Below are positions 24,190-33,602 of a stretch of DNA of 49,677 nt, piece by piece. Under the pieces are notes generated by a model. It was not told the origin of the DNA and made no database searches. It was given only the letters and a program-made list of their open reading frames with translations. The stretch spans positions 1-49,677 of the forward strand of contig JBBITL010000030.1 in NCBI GenBank assembly GCA_037440765.1, read 5' to 3'. Source of the DNA: DTKY01 sp037440765 (lineage in GTDB: Bacteria > Acidobacteriota > Terriglobia > Bryobacterales > Bryobacteraceae). The stretch's first letter is position 1; each line of letters starts with the position of its first letter. Position numbers and translations under genes: made by a program.

Positions 24190-25425
24190 GTGTCCGGTCC
24201 GCGGCCCAGCCGGCGGGATTTCTGTGTGCGGGGCGTGGCCTGCCCCGCGGCTTTCATCACCTCCTGCCGGGCAGCTCCCAATCGCGGCAGCGGCACGCCA
24301 AGGTGCCTGGTGTGCAGCAGCGACCGGCGGGACATCTCCGGCTTCCTGAGACTCTGTGGTCCCTGCGCCAGCGACGGCTCTTCAGAGGCGATGGATCTGA
24401 TCTCCGCTGCCCATCGAACCTCCAGGGCCAGATTCAACCTGCCCCCCAGCCCGCCCCGGGCAGCCGGCGGCCTGGCCTGCGGCCGCTGTGGCAATGAGTG
24501 CCTCATTCCCGCCGGCCAAAAAGGGTTCTGCGGCCTCAGCGAAAATCGCGGAGGCAGGTTGCGAAGGCTGACCAGCCCCGAGGCCGGCATTCTATCCGCC
24601 TACTATGACCCGCATCCCACCAACTGTGTCGCTGCGTGGGTTTGCGCCGGCGGCAGGGGAACGGGCTTTCCCCGGTACTCGGTTTCCAGCAAAGGCCCGG
24701 AGGCCGGGTATGCCAACCTTTCGGTCTTTTACGGCGCCTGTCCTTTTGATTGCCTCTTCTGCCAGAACTGGCATTGGCGCGAAAACACGCGCGATCTTGG
24801 CCCCAGGATGTCGGCTGAGCGGCTGGCCTCCATGGTGGACGAGAAGGTCACCTGCATCTGCTTTTACGGCGGCGACCCGGCGGTCCAGCCCGAGCATGTC
24901 ATTGCGGCCGCCCGTCTGGCTCGCGAGCGAAAACAGGAACTGTCCCGCAGGACGAACTGCTCACCCATACTGCGCGTCTGCATTGAATCCAGCGGCAGCT
25001 TCAATTCACGCCACCTGGAAACGCTCGCCCGCATTGCTTCTGAATCCGGGGGAGGAATCAAGTTCGATCTGAAAGCCTGGAACGACAACCTCCACCTGGC
25101 GTTGACCGGCGTCAGCAACCGCGCGACACTGGCGAACTTCAAGGGGCTCGGCCAGTACCACAAGCAGAGGCCGCAAGTCCCCTTTCTCCGCGCCGCCACC
25201 CTGTTGGTCCCGGGCTACGTGGATGTGCAGGAGGTTCGGCAGATAGCCGGGTTCATCGCCGGCATCGATCCCGCCATTCCTTACTCATTGCTGGCCTTCT
25301 CCCCGCAATTCGAACTCCGGGACCTTCCTCTGACGCCGCGCCGGCTGGCCCAGGACTGCCGCGCCGCGGCGGAAGCCGCCGGCCTCAAGAACGTGACAGT
25401 CGGAAACACCCACCTGCTGGTCTAG
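24190..25425 (+). CDS. Radical SAM protein, PflA/AmmeMemoRadiSam-like, with Tat-like N-terminus
   Basis: The 411-residue protein has the radical SAM cluster motif CPFDCLFC (C-x3-C-x2-C), followed by QNWHWRENT. A Cys-rich ribbon precedes it (CGRCGNECLIP, then GFCGL), as in the pyruvate formate-lyase-activase-like enzymes of the AmmeMemoRadiSam group. It should cleave S-adenosylmethionine to start radical chemistry; the substrate is unknown. The first residues read SRRDFCVRGVACPAAFITSC, which resembles a twin-arginine signal with a possible lipobox, odd for an oxygen-sensitive enzyme. GGAGG lies 4 bases before the GTG start. An internal ATG at 24391 would give a cytosolic form starting just before the ribbon. 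The usual partners AMMECR1 and Memo are not here. Confidence 0.82.
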   Translation: MSGPRPSRRDFCVRGVACPAAFITSCRAAPNRGSGTPRCLVCSSDRRDISGFLRLCGPCASDGSSEAMDLISAAHRTSRARFNLPPSPPRAAGGLACGRCGNECLIPAGQKGFCGLSENRGGRLRRLTSPEAGILSAYYDPHPTNCVAAWVCAGGRGTGFPRYSVSSKGPEAGYANLSVFYGACPFDCLFCQNWHWRENTRDLGPRMSAERLASMVDEKVTCICFYGGDPAVQPEHVIAAARLARERKQELSRRTNCSPILRVCIESSGSFNSRHLETLARIASESGGGIKFDLKAWNDNLHLALTGVSNRATLANFKGLGQYHKQRPQVPFLRAATLLVPGYVDVQEVRQIAGFIAGIDPAIPYSLLAFSPQFELRDLPLTPRRLAQDCRAAAEAAGLKNVTVGNTHLLV

Positions 25426-25494
25426 TCCGGCGGGTGCGGGGACGCCTGGCCCCCGGTGCGACAGGCCTCCCGGCCTGTCGGAAGCCCGCGGCTG

Positions 25495-27834
25495 TCACTG
25501 CTGGAGCCGGCACAGATGCTGCTCCAGCGCCTCGCGCTCCTGGGCCGTGTAGGCCGAGTTCCGCCGGATCAACTCGTCGAAGTCCACCTGGTGGGCGTCG
25601 AATTCGGGCCCGTCCACGCATGCGAACTTGACCTTGCCGCCCACCGCCACGCGGCAACCGCCGCACATGCCGGTGCCGTCCACCATAATCGGGTTCAGGC
25701 TGGCGTGAGTCGGGGTTCCCCACTCTTTGGTTAGCGCCGCCGCGGCACGCATCATGGGAATGGGCCCGATCACGTGAACCGCGTCCGGCGCGGCCGCCTG
25801 CCGGCTTCGCCACTCGCGCATCAGGTCCACCACGGTCCCGTGGAAGTCGCCCGAGCCGTCGTCGGTGGACCAGCGCAACTCGTCCACCACCGCGCGCAGT
25901 TCCTGATCCAGGATGATGTGCGCCGTGGAGCGCGCGCCGCACAGCGCCGTGACCCGGTTGCCGGCCTCGCGGAAAGCGCGCGCCACGGGCAGCAGTTCCG
26001 CCGTGCCCACGCCGCCCGCCACGCACACCACGCGTCCGACCTTCTCGATTGTCGCCGGCTGCCCCAGCGGGCCGAGCAGGTCGGCGACCCGGTCGCCCAC
26101 CTCCAGCGCCACCGTCTGCCGCGAGGTCTTGCCGACCGCCTGCACCACCAGGTGGATTGTCCCGCCGACAGGGTCGCCACCCAGAATGGTCAGCGGGATG
26201 CGTTCACTCTGCTCAGTGGGGCGGACGATGATGAACTGGCCCGGCTTCCAGTGGGTGGCGATCTCGGGAGCCTCCACCTCCAGCCAGGCGATCTCCGGCG
26301 TGAGGCTGCGCTTGGCCACCACCCGCTGCCCGGCGGTGTCCATGATGCAGGGCCTGCTGACAGTGCCCGCCATCACGCCCGTGACGCGCTCCGCGGCGAG
26401 AGCCCGGTCGATGGCCTCGGCCGCCACGCGGCCGTCGTGCATCGCCTGGATGACGGTCGAGCCGCCTCTCACCACGTCCCCGCCGGCGAACACGCGCTTC
26501 ATGCTGGTCTCTCCCGCGTGGTCGATAACGATCTTGCCCCGGTTAGTGATGAGCTGGGGAGTGGCCCGCTGCACCGTCGGGTTCGGGCTCTGGCCTATGG
26601 CCATGACCAGCGTATCGACCGGCACGATGTACTCGCTGCCTGGCACCGGAACCGGCGACCGGCGTCCCGACTCGTCGACCTCGCCGAGCTCCATTCTGAT
26701 GCACTCCATCTCGCGCAGCGCGCCCTTGTCATCGCCGATCAGCCGTACCGGCACCGCCAGGAAGTCGAAGATGACTCCTTCCTCCTCGGCGTGCTCGATC
26801 TCCGCCAGCCTGGCTCGGAGCTCCGCGCGCCCGCGCCGGAACATGATCCGGGACTCGCTGCCCATGCGCTTGGCCCACCGCGCCGCGTCCATGGCCGAGT
26901 TGCCGCCGCCGATGACCACGGTGCGCCTGCCCACGCGCACCGGCGTGTCGCTGGCCGGGAATTCATTGGCGCGCATCAGGTTGATCCGCGTCAGAAACTC
27001 GTTGGCGGTGTACACGCCGATCAGGTTCTCCCCGGGAATCCCCATCAGGTGCGGCAGTCCCGCGCCCGTGCCCAGGAACACCGCCGAGTAGCCCTGTTTG
27101 AACAACTCCTCGACCGTGCCCGTCCGGCCCACGATGAAGTTCCGGCGGAACTTGACGTTCAACATCCCCAGCCGCTCGATCTCCTCGCGCAGGATGTCGC
27201 GCGGGAGCCGGAAGGGCGGAATGCCGTAGGCCAGCACGCCGCCCAGTTCGTGCAGCGCCTCAAAGACCGTGACGTCGTATCCCTTACGCACCAGGTCGAA
27301 GGCTGCGATCAGAGACGCCGGCCCGCTCCCCACCAGCGCGACCTTCTGCCCGTTGGGCGGCGGGATCTCAGGCAGCCGCGACTCGCCCGATTGACGGAAG
27401 TAGTCGGCCGCGAACCGCTCCAGCGAACCGACCGCCACCGGCTCCAGCTTCTTGCCCAACAGGCAGGCCTTCTCGCAGAACAACTCGTACTGGCACACCC
27501 GCCCGCAGATGCCGGGGAAGGGACTCTGCTCGTTGATCTTGTCGAACGCCCCCAGAATGTCGCCGTCCACTATCCTGGCGATGAGCGCCTTGATGTCGAT
27601 GTGAAGCGGGCAGGCGTCGATGCACTTGGGGTCCTTGCAGTCCAGGCAGCGGATGGCCTCTGTCAGCGCCTGCTCCATGGTGAAGCCGAGGGAGACCTCC
27701 ATGGGGGTTGTGGATCGCGCTTCGTGTTCCAGCAGCGGCAGTTGCTGCCGGGGCAGCTTGGGGTTGCGTCGCTTCTTCTTCGGTGCCACGGACTCGGAAC
27801 CCGGGGCTGCTTGTGTCTGCTCGGCTTCTGGCAT
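25495..27834 (-). CDS. NfnB-NfnA fusion: NADPH-dependent ferredoxin:NAD oxidoreductase-like flavoprotein
   Basis: This 779-residue chain joins two subunits that are usually separate. Residues 1 to about 485 are NfnB/GltD-like: an N-terminal two-cluster domain (Cys63, 66, 71, 75 and Cys110, 114, 120, 124), FAD motif VGSGPAS and NADPH motif GGGNSAMDAARWA. The rest is NfnA/PyrK-like: an FNR-type FAD and NAD domain (KPGQFIIVRP, CVAGGVGTAELLPVARA). It ends in DGTGMCGGC plus a later Cys, the Asp-plus-three-Cys [2Fe-2S] site typical of NfnA. Nfn enzymes bifurcate electrons from NADPH to NAD and ferredoxin. GGGGAG at about 27841-27846 sets the ATG at 27834. The order (large, then small) is the reverse of the PyrK-GltD fusions I recall from Bacteroidetes. 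Confidence 0.85.
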   Translation of the reverse strand: MPEAEQTQAAPGSESVAPKKKRRNPKLPRQQLPLLEHEARSTTPMEVSLGFTMEQALTEAIRCLDCKDPKCIDACPLHIDIKALIARIVDGDILGAFDKINEQSPFPGICGRVCQYELFCEKACLLGKKLEPVAVGSLERFAADYFRQSGESRLPEIPPPNGQKVALVGSGPASLIAAFDLVRKGYDVTVFEALHELGGVLAYGIPPFRLPRDILREEIERLGMLNVKFRRNFIVGRTGTVEELFKQGYSAVFLGTGAGLPHLMGIPGENLIGVYTANEFLTRINLMRANEFPASDTPVRVGRRTVVIGGGNSAMDAARWAKRMGSESRIMFRRGRAELRARLAEIEHAEEEGVIFDFLAVPVRLIGDDKGALREMECIRMELGEVDESGRRSPVPVPGSEYIVPVDTLVMAIGQSPNPTVQRATPQLITNRGKIVIDHAGETSMKRVFAGGDVVRGGSTVIQAMHDGRVAAEAIDRALAAERVTGVMAGTVSRPCIMDTAGQRVVAKRSLTPEIAWLEVEAPEIATHWKPGQFIIVRPTEQSERIPLTILGGDPVGGTIHLVVQAVGKTSRQTVALEVGDRVADLLGPLGQPATIEKVGRVVCVAGGVGTAELLPVARAFREAGNRVTALCGARSTAHIILDQELRAVVDELRWSTDDGSGDFHGTVVDLMREWRSRQAAAPDAVHVIGPIPMMRAAAALTKEWGTPTHASLNPIMVDGTGMCGGCRVAVGGKVKFACVDGPEFDAHQVDFDELIRRNSAYTAQEREALEQHLCRLQQ

Positions 27835-27944
27835 CAGTCTCCCCTGCAAGAGGCGAATCACACCGCGGCGGCCTTCAGCCGGCCCGCAAGTGGCTTATGT
27901 AAGTCATTCTAATGCATGAGGATCGGCGAAACAACAAGACGCGC

Positions 27945-28814
27945 CTAAGGCGCGGGTTCGCCCGGCCAGTGCCGCAGCACGCCCGAGCGGCTGACAATCT
28001 CCCTCCAGCGGGCGTCGAACCGGCCTGCGATGTCTGGCCGGCCGGCCAGAAGGCGGCCAAGGCCGAGCCGGACGTGAGGGGCTTCCTCATCCGCCTGCGC
28101 GGCCAGCCGCCTGTCCACCTCCGGCCAGTGATCCGTCAGGCCGCCCGAGTCCAGCAGGACCACGCGGTCGCCGGCCACGCCGTAGTTGTTCAGGTGGGCG
28201 TCCACCGAAAAAACGCCGTGCTGCCAGGCCGCCTGCCGCAGCTCCAGAAAACGGTTCAGCCACACCTCCATCTCGTCGAACCGTCCCTGGGCGGCCAGGT
28301 CCGCGAGGCGGCTCCGCAAGGTCCCCTCCACCCGCTCGCTGGCCTCGCTGACTGCAAGCCAGAACGGCCAGCCGGCCACTCTCAGCCGGACCCGTGGGAA
28401 ACTCACCCGGTCCGGCATCAGCCGTGTTCCGGTCAGGCGCGCTCTGGCCAAACGCTCGCCGCGAACGTTCCGCGACTCGTACACCTGCCACATGTGTCCG
28501 GCGTGCGTGGCCAGCCAGACCCGGCGCGGGATGGCGTGGACCAGCGGCCGAACCATCACTCGCACCACGCGAATCCATCTTGAGGGGTGGCGCAGCAGGG
28601 GTGCGCCCAGGCGGGAGGGCAGTAGCCGTGCCAGCCGCCTCAGCACTCCCCATATCACGATCAGGGCGATGATGTCGGCCGCCGTCCGCTCCCGCTTGAC
28701 GACCCAGTGCTCGGAGGCGTAGACCACCTTTCCCAGGCCCTCTCCCAACCGCCTCAACCTTCCGCTGGTCAGCTCCTGGGGAGCGCGGGACAGCAGGTGC
28801 TGTTGGGAGCGCAT
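27945..28814 (-). CDS. Unknown protein with kinase-like fold
   Basis: The 289-residue protein looks like a distant member of the protein kinase/aminoglycoside phosphotransferase fold. An N-terminal LGEGLGKVVYASEHWVVKRE resembles the glycine loop and ATP-binding Lys. Later, VDAHLNNYGV resembles the catalytic loop D-x4-N, and VVLLDSGGL resembles the metal-binding DFG position. Between them lies a long basic, Arg-rich helical stretch, possibly membrane-associated (IIALIVIWGVLRRLARLL). No family name can be given. Its ATG lies one base beyond the stop of the secreted phosphatase gene, so both are made from one transcript. A lipid or lipopolysaccharide substrate would fit the amphipathic helix but is speculation. 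Confidence 0.65.
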   Translation of the reverse strand: MRSQQHLLSRAPQELTSGRLRRLGEGLGKVVYASEHWVVKRERTAADIIALIVIWGVLRRLARLLPSRLGAPLLRHPSRWIRVVRVMVRPLVHAIPRRVWLATHAGHMWQVYESRNVRGERLARARLTGTRLMPDRVSFPRVRLRVAGWPFWLAVSEASERVEGTLRSRLADLAAQGRFDEMEVWLNRFLELRQAAWQHGVFSVDAHLNNYGVAGDRVVLLDSGGLTDHWPEVDRRLAAQADEEAPHVRLGLGRLLAGRPDIAGRFDARWREIVSRSGVLRHWPGEPAP

Positions 28815-28815
28815 G

Positions 28816-30381
28816 TCACCGGATCAGCATCTCGTGGAGCACGCGGCCCACGCTGCCGCTGGGCGTCTCAATCTCGAGAATCGTGGCGAGCGTCGGGGCG
28901 ATGTCGTTGACGGCCACTTCCCGGTCGTACTTCCCCGGTCGTATTCCGGGGCCCATGAATATCACCGGCAGGTGCGTGTCGTAGCTGTAGGCTGTGCCGT
29001 GTGTGGTGTCGGTCTTGCCGAAGATCCAATACGGCTTCAGGATTGTGAACACGTCCGCCGAACGGCCGGGGCTGTAGGAGTTGGCGACAGCCATGCCGAG
29101 GCGGTCCTGTATCAACTGCCCGCGGGCCACCTCCGAGCCGGTCAGGACGCGCGCAACCTCGGGTCTTCCGGCCACGGCCTCGGCGGCGGTCAGCTCAACT
29201 TCCGCCTGCCTGAGCCGCTTGCTGCGGATAGTGGCCCGGTTCAGCCAGTAAGCTCCGTGCGAGCCGTAGTCGATCCACTTCCCCTTGCCGTACCTGGCCG
29301 TGAGCGCGTCCTCGATGGCCTTGCGAAACTCAGCTTCGACGGCGCGCCCTCCCGGCATCCGGCGGCCCGCCTGGACCTCGGGAAGGGGAGCGACACCGTG
29401 GTCTGAGGTGAAGACCACCAGCACCGAGCCGGCGAATCGCTTGTCCAGCGATTGGAAGAACTTTCCAAGCGTCCGGTCGGTGTGGAGATTCATCTCCAGC
29501 ATCTCCTCCGAATCGGGGCCAACTTTGTGGCCCAGCATGTCGGTCGACGACAGCGCGAGAACCAGCAGGTCCGTGGCATCGTCGGCTCCCAGTTTCTCCG
29601 CCTCGATTGCCCTCTCGGCGAAGGCCAGCAGCATTTCCGTCGCAAACGGCGTGCGTTCGAAGGCGTCGTAGTACTCCGGGCCCGGCTTATCCGCCAGCTT
29701 CATGAGGACCTTGCCGCTGGCGGCCTTCCACTCCGCGCCCAGCCCGCGGTCCGCCATCCGGCCCGCATTGAAGGTCTTCACCCACCCTGGCAGATCCGGA
29801 AAGTAAAATGTGCTGCTGATGAGGTTGCCGGTATCGGCCTCGAACCAGTATGCGCCGTCCGCCATGTGGCCCGCCGTCAGAATCGCGGCGCGGTCTTTCA
29901 AGGAGACGCTGATAACCTTCGACGGGCCCTTGCCGGCCATCTTCAATTCGTCTCCCACCGTGCTCACCAGCAGGCGGGCGGGGGAGGCGCCGTTGCCCGC
30001 GGGGACTCCCAGCAGCTTGACCTTTGGATCAAAGATGCTGGCCACGGAGCGTCCCGATTCGCGCTCGTACCAGTCATTGCCGATGATCCCGCTGAAGGCA
30101 GGTGTGGCGCCCGTCAGGATGGTGGCGTGGCCCACGGCGGTTGAGGTCGGCAGGTGCTGCAAGTGAGCATTGGTGTACACTGCGCCCTTGTCCCAGAGGG
30201 TCCGGAGTCCTCCCGTGTACCGGCCCATGAAGCGCGTCAGGTAGTCATACCGGAATTGGTCGATGACAACCACCACCACCAGGCGGGGCGGCTTTGGCTG
30301 CTGGGCTGCCCATAGCCCGCCAGACAGGAGGAGCCCCAGGACCACGGGGAGCAGTAAGATCCGTCTTCGCAATAACCGCAT
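28816..30381 (-). CDS. Secreted alkaline phosphatase-superfamily hydrolase (PafA-like)
   Basis: The 521-residue protein has a clear signal peptide (RRRILLLPVVLGLLLSGG, cleavage near WAAQ). The metal sites of the alkaline phosphatase superfamily are visible: Asp in VVVIDQFRYDYL, the Thr/Ser nucleophile region TSTAVGHATILTG, STDMLGH, the Asp-His pair in FTSDHGVAP and the late His in YDTHLPVIFMGPG. The FRYDYL segment and length resemble PafA-type phosphatases and phosphodiesterases, which release phosphate from organic esters in the periplasm. Exact substrate is unknown. The kinase-like gene follows directly downstream, and a TPR gene lies 88 bases upstream on the same strand. Confidence 0.9.
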   Translation of the reverse strand: MRLLRRRILLLPVVLGLLLSGGLWAAQQPKPPRLVVVVVIDQFRYDYLTRFMGRYTGGLRTLWDKGAVYTNAHLQHLPTSTAVGHATILTGATPAFSGIIGNDWYERESGRSVASIFDPKVKLLGVPAGNGASPARLLVSTVGDELKMAGKGPSKVISVSLKDRAAILTAGHMADGAYWFEADTGNLISSTFYFPDLPGWVKTFNAGRMADRGLGAEWKAASGKVLMKLADKPGPEYYDAFERTPFATEMLLAFAERAIEAEKLGADDATDLLVLALSSTDMLGHKVGPDSEEMLEMNLHTDRTLGKFFQSLDKRFAGSVLVVFTSDHGVAPLPEVQAGRRMPGGRAVEAEFRKAIEDALTARYGKGKWIDYGSHGAYWLNRATIRSKRLRQAEVELTAAEAVAGRPEVARVLTGSEVARGQLIQDRLGMAVANSYSPGRSADVFTILKPYWIFGKTDTTHGTAYSYDTHLPVIFMGPGIRPGKYDREVAVNDIAPTLATILEIETPSGSVGRVLHEMLIR

Positions 30382-30469
30382 ATCCTACATGATGACGCAG
30401 TTAGCGGACGGTCGCAGCCTGGGGGCCCTTCAGCTCAGGATGATTCCGAAACCCGGCACCGGCGCCGGC

Positions 30470-32512
30470 CTACGGTTTGCGCGCCGCGCCCGCCGCCTCG
30501 CGCGCCAGGCGGACCCTAGCCCCTTCCAGCTTCTTGTTGATCTTGGCGATTTCGGCCTCGTCCCTCTCCACGGGCGAACTGGCCTGCCATTCCCTGAGGG
30601 AGATCTGCCACTCCGCTATCGCCTCTTTCAGCTTGCCGCGCTCCGCCAGCACGTCGCCCATATGGTCACGAATGGTGGCGTCGCGCGGCTGCTGCTCCAG
30701 CGCCCGGCGCAGGTACGTTTCGGCTTCCTCCAGCCGTCCCATGCGATAGTAGACCCACCCCAGGCTGTCCAGGTAGGCGCCGTTGTCCGGATCAAGCTCC
30801 ACTGCCCGGGCGATCAGCTTGTGGGCCTCCTCCAGCCGCACGTTGCGGTCGGCCAGCATGTAGCCCAGGTAATTCAGCACGCCGGCGTTGTCCGGCTCCA
30901 GGGCCATCGCCTTGCGGAACTGAGCCTCGGCGGCGTCGTAGTTCTTCATGCGCTCATACATTGCGCCGCGCATGAACAGGAGCATTCCCTGTTCTTCTTC
31001 GCCGGAAATCAGCTTCTCGTACTCGTCCAGCGCCCGGCCCATCCCGGCGTAGTCCTTGGACTTCTCGTTGATCTGGGCCAGTGAGAACCAGGCTTCCTTG
31101 TCGTCAACGCCTCTGAAGACCCTCTTGGCCTCCGCCACGGCCTGCGCGGCCTGACCCGTTTCGGCCAGCAGCGTGGCGCGCGTGAGGATCACCATCCTGT
31201 CGTCCGGGTGCTTCTTTGCGGCCGCCTCTGCTTCAGCCATCGCGCGCGTATAGTCGCGCGCCACACGATAGGTCTCCACCACCTGGGCCAGGGCTCGTGC
31301 TCCCACATCGGGGTCTGTGGCTGCCATCTTCTGGAAGGTCTCGGTGGCCTGCTGGTACTGCTCCTGCGACCGGTACATGATCGCGAGCCTCTCTAGCAAC
31401 GCCACCCGGTTCGCGCGCTCGCCGCGGCTGTAGTAGCGCCTCTCGGTGGAGTCCGCCAGTTTCCTCATGGCGGCCAGGGCCTCCGGGCGCCTGCCTTCCG
31501 CCTCCAGCAGGGTCACTTCGTTGTACCTGATATCGATGCTCTCCGGCTCCACTTCCCGGGCGCGTTCCAACGCCTCGCGGGCCTTGCCGAAGTCCCGTTT
31601 CTCGCGGTGTATCTGGGAGATGCGCAGGAATGACTGTGCGTCCTTCGGATCGTCTGCGGTCACCTCGGCGTAGACCTCGAGCGCGTCTTCCAGCCTTCTG
31701 GCCAGCACCAGGTTCTGGCCCAGCATGCGCTTCAGGTCCACGTTGTCCGGTTCGGCTTCCACCGCCCGGCGGAGGACCTGGACTGCGTTGGCGTAGTCGC
31801 GCATGTCCTCGTAGGCCCCCGCCAGCGAGATCAGGTTGCGGCGGTTCGGGTTGCGCCCCACCGCCTTCTCCCACATCTCGAGGGCGCGGCGGCTGTCTCC
31901 CAGATTGCCGTAAACCAGGGCCAGCTCGATCATGGCGTCTTCGCTGGAGGGCTCCAGCTCCAGCACCCTCTGGAACGCCTTCTCCGCCTCCACCGAATCC
32001 TGGGCCACCCTGTTCAGCCGCCCCACCAGCAGCCAGCCGTCGATGTCCTTGGGGTCCAGTTCGACGATCTTCCTGTACTGGTCCAGCGCCCGCTTCAGCA
32101 TCTCCCGGTTGACCTTGTTGGACTGCGGGTCCCCGATGCTGCGGGCGTAGATGCGCGCCAGTGTGCGGCGGGCGTCGATAGCGCCCGGGTCCTTGGCCAG
32201 CCTGGCCTCGATCTCGAGCACGGCGTCCCGGATCTTGCCGGCCTGGACGTAGAGCTCGGCCAGCGCCTCGCTGATCACCGCGGCGCCAGGGTCGGCCTTG
32301 AGCGCCGCCTTGTAGTGCTCGATCGCGCGGCTCAGATAGTCGCCCCGGTTCCCGAACTGGGCCGCCAGCTCGGCGTACACGTGCCCCATGGAGAAGTTGT
32401 AGTAGGCTTCGGCTCTGTTCGCTGCTGGTGCGGGCGCATCGGCGCCAACCGCTCCTGTTGCCGTCAGGCCCAGCACTGACAGCAGCGCAACCCCTAGTCT
32501 CAGTCGGTCCAT
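30470..32512 (-). CDS. Large exported TPR-repeat protein
   Basis: The 680-residue protein starts with a signal peptide (RLRLGVALLSVLGLTATGAVG, cleavage near AVGA-DAP). Almost the whole mature chain is tetratricopeptide repeats, more than a dozen by eye, with typical units such as ALKADPGAAVISEALAELY and ALEPDNAGVLNYLGYMLAD. It is probably a periplasmic scaffold, and the closest general resemblance is to PEP-CTERM/PilW-like TPR proteins. ATG 32512 was chosen because it begins the signal and follows an AGGGTGG box; the frame extends to 32572 without support. A TATACT at 32574-32579 on this strand could be its -10. The gene is divergent from miaA and may be co-transcribed with the phosphatase. 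Confidence 0.85.
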   Translation of the reverse strand: MDRLRLGVALLSVLGLTATGAVGADAPAPAANRAEAYYNFSMGHVYAELAAQFGNRGDYLSRAIEHYKAALKADPGAAVISEALAELYVQAGKIRDAVLEIEARLAKDPGAIDARRTLARIYARSIGDPQSNKVNREMLKRALDQYRKIVELDPKDIDGWLLVGRLNRVAQDSVEAEKAFQRVLELEPSSEDAMIELALVYGNLGDSRRALEMWEKAVGRNPNRRNLISLAGAYEDMRDYANAVQVLRRAVEAEPDNVDLKRMLGQNLVLARRLEDALEVYAEVTADDPKDAQSFLRISQIHREKRDFGKAREALERAREVEPESIDIRYNEVTLLEAEGRRPEALAAMRKLADSTERRYYSRGERANRVALLERLAIMYRSQEQYQQATETFQKMAATDPDVGARALAQVVETYRVARDYTRAMAEAEAAAKKHPDDRMVILTRATLLAETGQAAQAVAEAKRVFRGVDDKEAWFSLAQINEKSKDYAGMGRALDEYEKLISGEEEQGMLLFMRGAMYERMKNYDAAEAQFRKAMALEPDNAGVLNYLGYMLADRNVRLEEAHKLIARAVELDPDNGAYLDSLGWVYYRMGRLEEAETYLRRALEQQPRDATIRDHMGDVLAERGKLKEAIAEWQISLREWQASSPVERDEAEIAKINKKLEGARVRLAREAAGAARKP

Positions 32513-32618
32513 CGCCACCCTGTTTGCCGCGCCAACCCCACCAGGGAGGGCCCGGAAAGCTCCTCTCTCCAACAGTATACGCCACTGCCCGGCCGCCGTT
32601 TACGAAATAGACTGGAAG

Positions 32619-33602
32619 ATGGGGATATCGGTTGTGTCTGGCATCAGGCCGCTGGTTGCGATTGTAGGCCCGACCGGCTCGGGCAAGAGCGAACTGGCGT
32701 TGCGTGTGGCCGAGGAGTTTGCCGGCGAAATCGTCAACTGCGATTCGCTCCAGATCTACCGATACCTCGACATCGGCGCCGCCAAGCTCACTCCCGGTGA
32801 GCGGCGCGGCATCCCGCATCACCTGCTGGACTTCGCCGCACCCGATGAGCACTTCAGCGCGGGGGAGTTCTCCCGGCTTGCCCGCGCCGCACTGGACTCG
32901 ATCGCGGCTCGCGGCAGGCTCCCTGTGGTGGCGGGCGGCACCGGCTTCTACCTGCGGGCCTTGGTGGACGGCCTTTTCCCGGGCCCCCCACGGGACGCGG
33001 GGCTCCGCGGCCGGCTGGCCGGCCGCAACCGGCGCAGCCCCGGATCGCTGCACCGCCTGCTCAAGCGGCTCGATCCGGCGGCCGCCGCGCGTATCCACCC
33101 GAACGACCTGCCGAAGGTCATCCGCGCCCTGGAAGTGCGCCTGCTCACGCGCGCCAGCCTCTCGGCCGCCTTCGCCGCCGGGCGTGACGCGCTCCAGGGC
33201 TACCGGGTCCTGAAGATCGGCCTCAATCCGCCACGGGAGCCCCTGTACGCGCGGCTGGACGGGCGCTGCCGCCGGATGTTCTCTTCGGGGCTGATCGATG
33301 AGGTTAGAAGAATACTCTGGCTGGGCTACCCTGCTGAAGTGAAACCCCTGGAGTCACACGGCTACCGCCAGGCGCTCCAGTACCTGCGCGGCGAACTGAG
33401 CCTCGATGAGGCGGTCTTCCACGCCCGGCGCAACACCCGGCGGTACGCCAAGCGGCAGTGGACCTGGTTTCGCCGGGAACCGGGGCTGGAGTGGTTCGAC
33501 GGCTTCGGTGACGAGGAGGCCGTCGGGCGGGCCGTGCTGTCGCGCGTGCGGGAACACCTCGGCGCGGAGGCCGAACCGGCGCCGTCTGCTAGACTTGATT
33601 GA
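32619..33602 (+). CDS. miaA: tRNA dimethylallyltransferase
   Basis: It adds a dimethylallyl group to A37 of tRNAs that read UNN codons. The 327-residue protein has the P-loop GPTGSGKS (17-24), the conserved NCDSLQIYRYLDIGAAK segment with the base-recognising Asp, the VVAGGTGFYLRAL motif, and the C-terminal ARRNTRRYAKRQWTWFRR, diagnostic for MiaA. Length is normal. The GTG start of the following TPR gene comes right after the stop, so the two are coupled. Confidence 0.97.
   Translation: MGISVVSGIRPLVAIVGPTGSGKSELALRVAEEFAGEIVNCDSLQIYRYLDIGAAKLTPGERRGIPHHLLDFAAPDEHFSAGEFSRLARAALDSIAARGRLPVVAGGTGFYLRALVDGLFPGPPRDAGLRGRLAGRNRRSPGSLHRLLKRLDPAAAARIHPNDLPKVIRALEVRLLTRASLSAAFAAGRDALQGYRVLKIGLNPPREPLYARLDGRCRRMFSSGLIDEVRRILWLGYPAEVKPLESHGYRQALQYLRGELSLDEAVFHARRNTRRYAKRQWTWFRREPGLEWFDGFGDEEAVGRAVLSRVREHLGAEAEPAPSARLD

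Noticed and set aside
25774..27912. A 712-codon open frame on the plus strand
   Set aside because: It lies antisense to the NfnB-NfnA fusion, whose cluster and nucleotide motifs are unmistakable. The antisense product is His/Arg/Ala-rich with no motif, a usual artefact of high GC at third positions.
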